NCBI GenBank assembly: GCA_905221605.1
Contig: CAJNDS010000001.1
Coordinates: 3,174,749-3,238,748 of the forward strand
Length of the DNA stretch: 64,000 nucleotides
From: Symbiodinium natans
Taxonomy: Eukaryota > Sar > Dinophyceae > Suessiales > Symbiodiniaceae
Direction: 5' to 3'
Part shown: positions 51,045 to 58,985 of the stretch, piece after piece
Position numbering within the stretch: the stretch's first letter is position 1
How the letters are laid out: each line of letters starts with the position of its first letter
Notes under the pieces: generated by a model
Told to the model about the DNA's origin: nothing
What the model saw: only the letters and a program-made list of their open reading frames with translations
The model's database searches: none
Made by a program: the position numbers and the translations under genes

Positions 51045-51122
51045 TAAAGCCCTTGAAGCAGACAGAACATTCCTCAAGCCCCGGGGGCCCCACTTCCTGC
51101 CATCTGCTAGAGCCCATCTGCA
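51045..51122 (+). CDS. candidate exon after a family B intron
   Basis: The frame ALEADRTFLKPRGPHFLPSA then RAHLQDLVAK is open from just after the family B TAG. The downstream boundary (CAAGACTTAGTAGCTAAGTGAG) leads into another dispersed element at 51130-51205. Confidence 0.45.
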
Positions 51123-51129
51123 AGACTTA

Positions 51130-51572
51130 GTAGCTAAGTGAGTACACTTTACACTTTTTTGGATACTCTAATCCCCTATAGAACTGAAAGTGTAGACGTT
51201 TGAGGGGCTTATGAACTCAGCAACGAAGAAGAGACGCCCTAGTTGGAGGTTCATGGAGGGTTATAAGTAGGGTTATAAGTACCCTATGTAAGGTTATAAG
51301 CATAGTTGCCAGACTCAACCCTACCCCTAAACCCTATAGACCCTGGGCTACGTAAATCCAAACTCTCAACTCCGTGCCAGGAGCACGCGCTTCCTGCTCT
51401 TGGCCAGCTGTTGGTTTCTGGCCGATGCCTCGTTGCCTGCGAGACATGTGCCCAATTTCAATAGAGTATAGAGGTCGGAATCATTACGAAGAGTATTCCC
51501 TTACTGTCTGTATATAGGTGTACTGGAAGAACCCCCCAAACCCTGTCCTATTTATTAGGGGCCCCTATGTTA
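51130..51572. mobile_element. three adjacent inverted-repeat elements
   Basis: 51130-51205 GTGAGTACACTTTACAC... / ..GAACTGAAAGTGTAGAC; 51236-51330 family C (TAGTTGGAGGTTCATGGAGG, AAGTAGGGTTATAAGTACCC); 51462-51572 family E (GAGGTCGGAATCATTACGAA, TATTCCCTTACTGTC, AACCCCCCAAACCCTGTCC). A short exon could lie in 51350-51450, but none is clear. Confidence 0.6.
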
Positions 51573-51596
51573 CGCAGTTCCTTAACAAGACCCCAG

Positions 51597-51909
51597 TGAA
51601 GTCTCGCCGCATGCCAAACACATCTTTCAGACGGTCACCGACAGAAGGTATAGCGTCACGTTTCCGTGCTCCCAAGGAGACCCAGACGTACTTGCCTCCT
51701 TATTGCTGGCTAATGTAGGATGCAACGTCAAGGCGATTTTTTCCCAGATGTTGAGCGCAAGTATCTTGCTGTTGAGAGGGTATTGTAAGAGCAGGAAGAC
51801 GACGAGGCACGCCCCTCTTCTCACTCGCTCCACCTCTCACTCTGTCTCTCTCTCCATCCCTCTCTCATTTGTCTTCTCCTTTCTGTTACTCCTTCAGTTT
51901 TGCAGATGA
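51597..51909 (+). CDS. candidate terminal exon, unknown protein
   Basis: The frame EVSPHAKHIFQTVTDRRYSV, TFPCSQGDPDVLASLLLANV, GCNVKAIFSQMLSASILLLR then GYCKSRKTTRHAPLL runs on through the pyrimidine tract and stops at TGA 51907. The first 75 codons are coding-like; the Ser/Leu-rich end is tract-derived, so the real end may be earlier. Confidence 0.5.
51839..51905 (+). promoter_or_regulatory. polypyrimidine tract and CAG, candidate trans- or cis-splice acceptor of the zinc-finger gene
   Basis: A run of about 65 nt, mostly C and T (CTCTGTCTCTCTCTCCATCC...), ends in CCTTCAGTTTTGCAG. The first ATG with a good frame follows at 52009. In dinoflagellates mRNAs receive a 22-nt spliced leader at such an AG; that this happens here is inferred. 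Confidence 0.45.
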
Positions 51910-52008
51910 GGGTTAAAATGGTGCGTATGGCCTCGACTATTGTTGCCTCCTCCGCCGCTTGAGCTCAGATTGTAGACTCAGACGACACCAATACGTTTTT
52001 GATTCTTC

Positions 52009-54568
52009 ATGGCTGCTTCGATGACTCAGCAAGATTTGGAGGACATCTACTCCGTCGCGTTTGGCGCGAAAGTTCGAAACACCTTCCTCCAGTTCCTGGT
52101 AGCCCAGTGGTACCCTTTACTCTTTTTGGGGGTTCGGGGCTTCCGTTTGCAAGTAGCCAACCCTGAAAACAGGGTGCCCTTATTATGAGAATTCGGGAGT
52201 TTAGGAGAATAAGGGACCTCTAATATCGACCCCCAAATAGTAGGACTCCCTGAGAACAAGGACCTCCATTAAGGTTCCCCTAAATTGGAAAGCCCCCCCC
52301 CCCCCCCCCCCATATAGTCTTCGTTACTTTATAGTCTTCGTTACTTGTCTACCAAACCCTAGCCCTAAACCCTAAACGCTAAACCCTAAACCCTAAACCC
52401 TAAACCCCACAGGTTTCCCGAAACTCCGGAAGACAGCGGTGAAGAGCTGGACGTCAGACGTACTGCTTCAGCTCCCGATCCAGATTCAACATGTCTTCCA
52501 TCCTTGACAAGTTGCTGGGCGCAGTCATAGGGTTGAGGGTTTAGGGTTTAGGGTTTAGGGTTTAGCTTTCAGGGTTTAGGGTTTTAGGGTTAGGCCCTTG
52601 GGATATGTGGTCTTTTCCCTTAAGCTGGGTTATGTTATGAATAGGATCGGATTCAGGATTCCTTTGGGATACTTCATCGTTCTCCTCACATTGGGTTGAA
52701 GAGGATCATATTCAGGAATTCCTTTGCGATAGCTCGTATATTCCCCTTCTTGGGTTCAAGAGGATCAGATTCAGGGATCTATTTTTCAGAGATTTTTGAA
52801 GGGGGACCCCCCCAAAGCCCCCAACCCCCAACCCCCCACCCTCTAACCCCGCAGGCAGGTCGGCGACGTGGAACGGGTCTTCGGATGGGCTCCTCACGCG
52901 CGAGGCACAGTCAGCTGCTCCTGAGGAGTGCCTTACCTGCGCTGTAGCGGCTGTAGCCTAAACCCTAAACCCAAAAACCCTAAACCCTAGACCCTGGACC
53001 CTAAAACACTAGACCCTAAACCCTGAACCCTGAACCTCAACCCGAAATTAGCCCTAGACCCTAGACCCTAATCCTTGAACCCTAGACTGCGCTGTTGCGC
53101 CTAGAGTTGGAAAATCGGAGTTACCCCTTTCCAAAACACGTCGGCCCCCCCCCCCCCCCGACAGCTAAGCTACTGTTTGCTTAAGCCCCCCCCCAAAAAA
53201 AAAACAACAAAAACAAATAAATAAATACATAGTCCAAGCAAAAACATGAAGCACTTTTTTCCTTTTAAAATTCAGATAAGGATTTCGTTTTGTGATTTTT
53301 GTGGGGGGCGTTCTTGGGCAAATGGTAGTGAGGCGTGCGAACGAGGAGCATGACGCCCAGTGGCAACTTCACATTCGGGGCCTTTGCAAGCCATGCCGCT
53401 TCTTGGTACTGTAGCCCCTTTAGGGGGGTTTAGGGTTTAGGGTTTAAGTGTTTAGGGCTTAGGGTTTAGGGTTTAGGGTTTAGGGGTTCTTGGTAGCCCT
53501 GTGGTACCCTCTTCCCTTTGTTGTTGGGGTTCACGGTTCCATGAAGAAAGTAACCAGCCCCCCAAGAAATGTTACTACCATATGGGGGCTCTACGAAAAT
53601 AGGGGACTCCAGGCTAGATTCCCAAATAGCAGGATTCCTGATAATCAGGACACCAATAAGGTACCCCTACCCGAAATGTTAGATGCCGTATTGTAGTAGG
53701 ACCCAAAAAGGGACGATTTTTTTGACAACCACCGTACCATCTTTTTTTGCTACAATACGGTTACTTGGGCTACATAGTAGGATTCCTTGACACCCAATAA
53801 GGTACCCCTTATTTCGGAAATCACCCGAAATCCTGAACCCCGAGCCCTAAACCGTAAACCCTTTACCCCAAGGCTTTTTTGCCTTGCATCCGGACAGCTG
53901 CGCGCGCGGAGCCCTCTGCACTTTTTGCCACCACTGCAGCTTTGAGAAGGCAAAAGAGAGCAAGAAGCAGGCAGGTTTAGGGTTTAGGGTTTAGGGTTTA
54001 GGGATTAGGGATTAGGGTTTAGGGTTTAGGGTTTAGGGTTTAGGGTTTAGGGGCTTTGAGTCCCTGGCCCCTAAACCCTACAATCACTAAGCCATGTTCA
54101 TCTCACTCTGCTGGTGTTGTTGCTCCACCGATGAGTCAGGGAGACATTTGCTGGTTCGTCTTCCTGATACCCTAAACCCTAAACCCTAAACCCTAAACCG
54201 TAAACCACTTAGCTCCGAGAAAACCCTAAACACTGTAGGCTTCCCGAAAACCTTGGCAGCCCCATGGTGCCTTTACCCAGATTTTCTTTTGGGTTCTGGG
54301 CTCTCCTAAAGACGTAGCCAACCCAAAAGAAGCGTACCCTGATCATGCGTAAGATGGTTAGGGTTTAGGGTTTAGGGTTTAGGGTTTAGGGTTTAGGGTT
54401 TAGGGTTTAGGGTTTAGGGTTTAGGGTTTAGGGTTTGGGGTTTAGGGTTTAGGGTTTAGGGTTCAGGCTTCAGGGTTTCGGGTTTCGGGCTTCCGGGGGA
54501 CCCTCACAATCCCTTCAGGCAAAGCGCTCGCGGAAGGCCGCTGCTGCAAAGAGTGACCGCGGTTCTAC
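52009..54568 (+). CDS. zinc-finger protein of the C-x2-C...C-x2-C-H type, at least six exons
   Basis: Exon 52009-52098: MAASMTQQDLEDIYSVAFGA, KVRNTFLQFL, donor CTG|GTAGCCC from a family A element. Exon 52413-52531: FPETPEDSGEELDVRRTASA, PDPDSTCLPS. Exon about 52857-52947: SATWNGSSDGLLTREAQSAA. Exon 53330-53418: RANEEHDAQWQLHIRGLCKP, CRFL. Exon about 53883-53975: DSCARGALCTFCHHCSFEKA, KESKKQA. Exon 54519-54568: AKRSRKAAAAKSDRG. Together HIRGLCKPCRFL..DSCARGALCTFCHHC gives C-x2-C, C-x5-C-x2-C-H and a basic tail: the common dinoflagellate CCCH-like zinc finger, usually thought to bind RNA. The phase across 53419-53882 and between exons 1 and 2 is not resolved, so an exon or a non-canonical junction is missing. 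Confidence 0.65.
52099..52320. mobile_element. family A left part joined to family D element (composite intron)
   Basis: GTAGCCCAGTGGTACCCTTT...AGTAGCCAACCC..AACAGGGTGCCC (family A without its right terminus), then AGGAGAATAAGGGACCTCTA...AAAGC-C20-ATATAG (family D with poly-C at 52293-52310). Confidence 0.7.
52321..52412. repeat. CCCTAAA block before exon 2 of the zinc-finger gene
   Basis: TAGTCTTCGTTACTT is duplicated in tandem at 52316-52348, then CCCTAAA units to the acceptor CCACAG. Confidence 0.8.
52640..52800. repeat. three degenerate copies of a 50-60 bp unit
   Basis: GGATCGGATTCAGGATTCCT, GGATCATATTCAGGAATTCC and GGATCAGATTCAGGGATC recur at 52643, 52702 and 52754, with GGGTTCAAGA/GGGTTGAAGA before the last two. 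Single relatives occur at 57868 and 60172. Confidence 0.75.
53100..53329. mobile_element. family B element in a zinc-finger gene intron
   Basis: CTACTGTTTGCTTAAGCCCC at 53170 pairs with GCGTTCTTGGGCAAATGGTAGT ending 53329. C10A10 inside the left end, AATAAATAAATACATAG, then TTTTTGTGGGGGGC. The TAG of the right end precedes the Cys-rich exon. Confidence 0.8.
53419..53882. mobile_element. composite intron: TTTAGGG, family A, family D twice
   Basis: 53424-53485 TTTAGGG; 53491-53575 family A (GGTAGCCCTGTGGTACCCTC..AAGTAACCAGCCCCCC); 53580-53675 family D; 53676-53760 an inverted pair AGATGCCGTATTGTAGTAGG / TTTTGCTACAATACGG; 53765-53825 a second shortened family D end. At least four insertions lie within one zinc-finger domain. 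Confidence 0.75.
53976..54518. repeat. intron with telomeric blocks and family A element
   Basis: TTTAGGG at 53974-54050, CCCTAAA at 54171-54200, family A relative at 54254-54350 (TTGGCAGCCCCATGGTGCC..GTAGCCAACCCAAAAG..GCGTACCC), TTTAGGG with TTTCGGG at 54358-54490. Confidence 0.85.
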
Positions 54569-54718
54569 CTAAACCCTAAACCCTAAACCCTAAACCCTAA
54601 ACCCTAAACCCTAAACCCTAAACCCTAAACCCTAAACCCTAAACCTGCGGCCTCGGCCGAGCAGGGGCTGCCCTGCTAATACTCAATCCATATTCAATTT
54701 TTTCTCGCCCATGCGCAG
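54569..54718. repeat. CCCTAAA array and short spacer
   Basis: About ten CCCTAAA units at 54569-54644, then unique text with a pyrimidine-rich stretch (TTTTTTCTCGCCC) before ATGCGCAG. Confidence 0.9.
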
Positions 54719-54764
54719 GCCGCGTCAGTAGTGCAGCTGACAGACTATGCTACAGAAGTGGGGG
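54719..54764 (+). CDS. candidate short exon
   Basis: Acceptor CATGCGCAG, frame AASVVQLTDYATEVG or RVSSAADRLCYRSG, ending at the family D left end (GGGTTTACGAAAATAG, 54768). Which frame is used cannot be told. Confidence 0.35.
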
Positions 54765-55195
54765 GGGGGTTTACGAAAATAGGGGAGCCCTAATATAGAT
54801 CCCCAAACAGTAGAGGCTTTTCCTCTTTTTTTCAGAAAAATAACCCAAGAAGGTACCCCCCCAAAAATGCCTGTTGCGCTTGAGTGTCTCGTCGGAAGTT
54901 GGCGCCAGGGGGGGCATCATGCCTTCCATGCCTATGTCTCCATAGGGAACGCCTTCAGAAGAAACGTTGTGTATCAATCATACACTCGCTGATGACGCTT
55001 GACTCGGGCCAACTGTGTTGCAGAATTGGTTTAGGGTTTCGGGTTTAGGGTTTAGGGGCTTGACCATGATCTCGGTACAAGTATGCTGAGTACTCCTCTC
55101 CCAGAAGGTCCGATCAACCGCCGCTGCCACACGATGCAAGCATGAAATACTGTACAGAACACATGCTTGGCTGAACGAAGCGCCTGACAGCTAAC
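54765..55195. mobile_element. family D element and spacer
   Basis: 54768-54870 family D with inserted TTCTTTTTTTCAGAAAAA-like text. A short TTTAGGG block at 55031-55050. The rest is unique without an exon call. Confidence 0.6.
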
Positions 55196-55522
55196 TCACG
55201 CCCGTTCGCTCCTTACACGCGTGCACAGGGGAGCTACGCTCCCTTGGCAAGCGGGTGTATTTGTAAAGTTCAGCTCGCTGTTGGCTGGGTAGAATGTGGA
55301 ACTCGACACGAGTGTCAAGCTCGATGCGAGTCTCTGGCATCTCAGATACCAGCTGCACCCGGCCCAGAATTTTTTAAGGGCTGCCGAGAAGAATCTTATG
55401 GCTTGTCGGCTGCTCTGGGCAAGAAATGCAAGGCGCCCTGCCGTTTCACAGATCATTTCGTGGTTCGCAGACACAACGACTCCCCTCAGCGCTTCGGGCT
55501 TTTTTGAACTGGTGGGGTCCAC
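55196..55522 (-). CDS. unassigned open frame on the minus strand
   Basis: 108 codons: KPEALRGVVVSANHEMICET, GRLAFLAQSSRQAIRFFSAA, LKKFWAGCSWYLRCQRLASS. An overlapping plus frame (55244-55507) is also open, so the strand is uncertain. No family recognised; it has no telomeric text inside. Confidence 0.3.
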   Translation of the reverse strand: MDPTSSKKPEALRGVVVSANHEMICETAGRLAFLAQSSRQAIRFFSAALKKFWAGCSWYLRCQRLASSLTLVSSSTFYPANSELNFTNTPACQGSVAPLCTRVRSERA

Positions 55523-55658
55523 CTGGCTTCTAGCTAGGTCGGCGGTGCAACTCCCAACAGTACTCCCAGGTCTCAGATCACCCTAAGCCTGAGGCCTGAA
55601 ACCCTAAACCCTAAAGCCTAAACCCTAAAGAGCCGCTTAGCAGCCGAGCCAGGCCCAG

Positions 55659-55695
55659 ATGGGCCCAGAATTATTTTTCAAGAAGCTGCCGCAAA
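55659..55695 (+). CDS. candidate small exon with GTGAGT donor
   Basis: Acceptor AGGCCCAG, ATGGGCCCAG start, frame MGPELFFKKLPQ, donor GCAAA|GTGAGT. The splice signals are good on both sides; the peptide is too short to classify. Confidence 0.4.
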
Positions 55696-55789
55696 GTGAG
55701 TTTCAACACGGCTGGGTTGTATCCAGACGTCGATCTTGGGCAGACGTGCGAGTCGTCTCACCCTTTCATTGCATTCACTACGAATTGCA

Positions 55790-55805
55790 CCGAATTGCCC
55801 CCCCG

Positions 55806-55840
<35 letters not shown>

Positions 55841-55943
55841 AAAAAAAGAGAGTAAATACATGAATAAAAAATATGTTCTTCCTTATAAGGTAGTATAGTA
55901 TAGTTATTGATTTGTTTTTGGGGGGCTCTTGAGCAAGTAGTAG
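55790..55943. mobile_element. family B element with poly-C, left terminus decayed
   Basis: Poly-C at 55808-55838 then AAAAAAAAAG..TAAATACATGAATAA..TTCTTCCTTATAAGG..TTTTTGGGGGG and right terminus CTCTTGAGCAAGTAGTAG. Confidence 0.7.
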
Positions 55944-56138
55944 TTCACGTTTGGGTCCATCCTTGGGTTATTTTATATGACAAGAGACTCTAGCTCACTG
56001 GATGCTACTGCGGATCATTCTGGGAGGACCTCTGAGAGGACCATGTTCTGGACTGTCGGTTTAGGGTTTAGGGGTTTAGGGTTTAGGGTTTAGGGTTTAG
56101 GGTTTAGGGTTTAGGGTTTAGGGTTTAGGGTTTAGGGT
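55944..56138. repeat. spacer and TTTAGGG array
   Basis: About 110 bp unique, then eleven TTTAGGG units (56060-56137) ending GGGTCCAG, a good acceptor for the next exon. Confidence 0.9.
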
Positions 56139-56279
56139 CCAGACGTCGGAGGAGTTTCATGCGTCGCTGCCGCGAAAAGAGTGCAAGACGAGATCTGCCA
56201 CGCACCATGTCACCCCACGCCTGACGAAGCCAACAAAGCCTTGCCAAAGCAGCAGGCTCCTCCCACGGACAGCCCGAAA
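56139..56279 (+). CDS. exon with CHAPCHPTPDEANKAL
   Basis: The frame DVGGVSCVAAAKRVQDEICH, APCHPTPDEANKALPKQQAP then PTDSPK is open and strongly coding-like between a TTTAGGG acceptor and CCCCAAACCC text. Cys/His spacing (C-x2-H-x2-C-H) may bind metal, but no family is recognised. Confidence 0.55.
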
Positions 56280-56645
56280 CCCCAAACCCTGAACCCTAAA
56301 CCCACTGAACCCTAAACCCTGAACCCTAAACCCTAAACCCTAAACCCTGAACCCTATGCCACAACTCTTTCAGTGCATGCCTTGTCTCCGAGCCACTCAA
56401 CAGAACCACAGGCCTCTTGTGAGCCATTGTGCAGCTCCTTAAAGCTCTGAACGGTAGCGACTATACATACATATATATATATATATGTATATAGATACAT
56501 ACATATAGATACATACATATATATATATATATTTATCCATATACATATATACACATACATACATATGTATGTATATATATATACATACATACATACATAC
56601 ATACATACATGTGGGCGGGGGGGGGGGGGGGGGGGGGGGGCGGCT
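56280..56645. repeat. CCCTAAA block, unique 110 bp, TATA/CATA microsatellites, poly-G
   Basis: 56280-56357 CCCTAAA/CCCTGAA; 56462-56612 ATATAT and CATA runs; poly-G at 56617-56640. Frames across the microsatellite are artefacts. Confidence 0.9.
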
Positions 56646-56760
56646 CTAAACCCTAAACCCTAAACCCTAAACCCTAAACCCTAAACCCTAAACCCTAAAC
56701 CCTAAACCCTAAACCCTAAACCCTAAACCCTATTTCGGTGGGCTCTTAAGCAAGTGGTAG
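56646..56760. mobile_element. CCCTAAA array inside a family B remnant
   Basis: About 12 CCCTAAA units run into TTTCGGTGGGCTCTTAAGCA plus AGTGGTAG, a family B right terminus; the left half is missing or replaced. The TAG forms the acceptor for the exon that follows. Confidence 0.75.
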
Positions 56761-56818
56761 CTGTCTGGCTGAGGCAGCCGGCTCTTTGAGGAAGCGGAGG
56801 CAAGCCTCCAGGGCCAAG
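56761..56818 (+). CDS. candidate exon, basic, telomeric donor
   Basis: The frame CLAEAAGSLRKRRQASRAK starts after the family B TAG and ends GCCAAGG|GTTTAGGG. The donor comes from the telomeric array, the acceptor from an inverted-repeat element. Confidence 0.5.
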
Positions 56819-56842
56819 GGTTTAGGGTTTAGGGTTTAGGGT

Positions 56843-56895
<53 letters not shown>

Positions 56896-56898
56896 GGC
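56819..56898. repeat. TTTAGGG passing into homogenised GGGTTGA array
   Basis: Three TTTAGGG units, then eight perfect GGGTTGA heptamers. The single-base variant has been amplified locally. Confidence 0.95.
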
Positions 56899-57179
56899 TT
56901 GCCTGAACCCTTGGGCTTAGCGAAGCTTTTTCGAACTCCCTTTGAGCCGTAGGGCCCAAACCCTGAACCCTAAACCCTACTTTCAAGGGTTTAGGGTCTG
57001 GGGTCTACGCAGCATACTGCCAAGTACTTGGGTCCCTGATTCCTGAATCTTACATACCCAGAAGAACCTGCTTTGTGAGGGCAGACCACATGAGCAATCG
57101 AACCAAAATGATCCAAGATAATTCCTTTGCTTAGAATCAAGGCAGGCAGGGCAAATGAGCGTTCATTCCATTGTTAAAC
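56899..57179. other. intron/spacer
   Basis: Unique with a short opposed CCCTAAA/TTTAGGG pair at 56957-56997. No exon is seen. Confidence 0.45.
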
Positions 57180-57320
57180 CTTCGAGTCTTGCGATCCTTA
57201 CGGTGATGGCTCCGAAGCTCCTCGGTCCCGAAATGGCAAAAGGCAGCATCTTGTTCAGGAACGCTTCTCAATTAATACGGAAAACGCCTGGGGGCAAGCC
57301 CGAAATCTGGGTTTTCTTTT
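57180..57320 (+). CDS. candidate exon (ESCDPYGDGSEAPRSRN)
   Basis: The frame ESCDPYGDGSEAPRSRNGKR, QHLVQERFSINTENAWGQAR then NLG is open,with coding-like use, and ends before the T-rich family A-like text at 57320-57365. Splice sites not fixed. Confidence 0.4.
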
Positions 57321-58039
57321 AGTTTTTTAAGTGCACCCTTGTTTTTCCCTAGGTTACTCCTGGGTCTAAGAAGGTAATGTCTCGACATGTTGGTGCCTTT
57401 ATGGGTAACCTTTGATACTTGGGGGCCGGGTCATACAAGTAACCCCAGGGGCCATAATGTAGAGAGCCCACCAGAATAACCCAAAACACCTTCAATAGTA
57501 GACCGCTGGGCTAATCCCTAACCCCTGAAAACCCAACCCTTAAACCCTCCCCCCCTTCTTGCTTGCAGCAAGCAAAAACTCCCTCTCAGACCGAAGTCAC
57601 CGTTACTTCTCGAAATTACCCGAAGGGTCCCCATGTACCTAAATGGGGACTACTTGGGCCTTAAAGTACCTGTTATTTAGCGACTCTAGGGCACAAGTAC
57701 ATACTAACAAGGTACATGCTAAACCCTAAAACCCAAACCCCAAACCCCAAACCCTAAACCCTAAACCCTAAACCCTAAACCCTAAACCCTAAACCCCATG
57801 GACCCTTAGGGTTACCGTCTAGCTGGGACCCTGGGATGCTTCGTGTTTCCCCCACTGTTGACACTCTTGGGCTCAAGAGGATCCTGCTGAAGAATATCGC
57901 TCAGAGGATATATATATATATATAAATGGAGATACATAGGGCTTAGGGTTTAGGGTTTAGGGTTTAGGGTGTCTCAATGAGTGGGCGCGCTGGTGCTGAA
58001 ATCAAAGGTTTGGGCTTTCGCCATTTCTAATGTTGGGCT
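57321..58039. other. spacer with element remnants and CCCTAAA block
   Basis: Family A-type text at 57330-57365 and 57445-57510, a CCCTAAA block at 57719-57796, a TATATA run at 57910-57924, TTTAGGG at 57940-57970. No gene is seen. Confidence 0.5.
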
Positions 58040-58565
58040 TAGATGTCCATCATTCGAGGGCTTCTGGGAGGGCCAAAAAGTCAAAGGTTTGGGATTGGGT
58101 TGGCTGCCGCCTTCGTCCTTGGTGATGCTGCGTCTTGCTTGACCCCCTCATTTGGGGTGTTTTTGGCTGGAATCAGTGTAGGCTCGGTTTTGATCAAAAA
58201 TGCCGAAAACGAGAGCCCACCCAGAACCGTCGCTTGAGTACTAAAAAATCGCATTTTTAACTGGGGCCCGGGCCGATCCTGGGGTCCCCCTCATTTGGGG
58301 TGTTTTTGGGGGCAAACTTTCCCCTTCAAGGGGGGTCGGAGTTTTGAGCAAGGAGGGTCTCTCAACACTAAATTGCTTCCCAAATACGAAAAGGTCGCCG
58401 GGGTCCGGTGACCCTTTGAAGGTCCCTTAGAAAAGCTGGCCTCCCAGGCAGGGGCTTCCCAGGCAGGGGCCTCCCAGGCAAGGGGCCCTGTCAGGCAGGG
58501 GCCTTCCAGGCAGTCTTAGGCAGGGGCAGGGCCTTCGGTGCGTTCGCCCTGCTCGACGGCCCCGG
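58040..58565. repeat. direct repeats and GGCAGGGGCCTCCCA tandem
   Basis: CCCCTCATTTGGGGTGTTTTTGG occurs at 58142 and 58288. 58438-58540 has about six copies of a 16-17 bp CCCAGGCAGGGGCCTT unit. The ATG frame 58043-58237 (RGLLGGPKSQRFGIGLAAAF) overlaps these repeats and is not called as a gene. Confidence 0.65.
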
Positions 58566-58573
58566 GCTCACTC

Positions 58574-58985
58574 AGTTTAGGGTTTAGGGTTTAGGGTTTA
58601 GGGTTTGGGGTATGTTCGTTTGTATTTATACTAAATATTTTATTTATATTTGTTTTATTCATTTGTATACCTGTCTTGGGGGGACTCAGAGGATATTGGT
58701 GTGCTTTTGTCTCCGAAAATAGGGGTACCCCTTCTGGAGCTGTTGTTCCTTTGTATATATTGTTTTTTTTTTTTTTTTTTTTTTTTTTGGGGGGGGGGGG
58801 GGGGGGCGGGGAGTACGAGGACCCCTACTTTGGGGAATGTCCAGCTCTGGCAACCAGTATACTTCTGCTCTTTTGGCATCCTTACGTGTGTGTTCGGGTT
58901 TAGGGTTTAGGGTTTAGGGTTAGGGTTTAGGGTTTAGGGTTTAGGGTTTAGGGTTTAGGGTTTAGGGTTCAGGGTTCAGGGTTCA
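58574..58985. repeat. TTTAGGG blocks and T24-G homopolymer
   Basis: 58574-58607 TTTAGGG; 58711-58732 a lone family D-like CTCCGAAAATAGGGGTACCCC; poly-T of 24 then poly-G at 58765-58806; 58896-58988 TTTAGGG. The Phe/Gly-rich frames are artefacts. Confidence 0.9.

Noticed and set aside
8759-52947. Homology between exons at 8759 and 52857 (both with LTREx)
   Set aside because: Similarity is limited to about 15 bases of CTCACGCGCGAGG and could be chance; mentioned only as a weak hint.
58043-58237. 64-codon membrane-like protein
   Set aside because: It overlaps local direct repeats (CCCCTCATTTGGGGTGTTTTT) and has no splice or family support.
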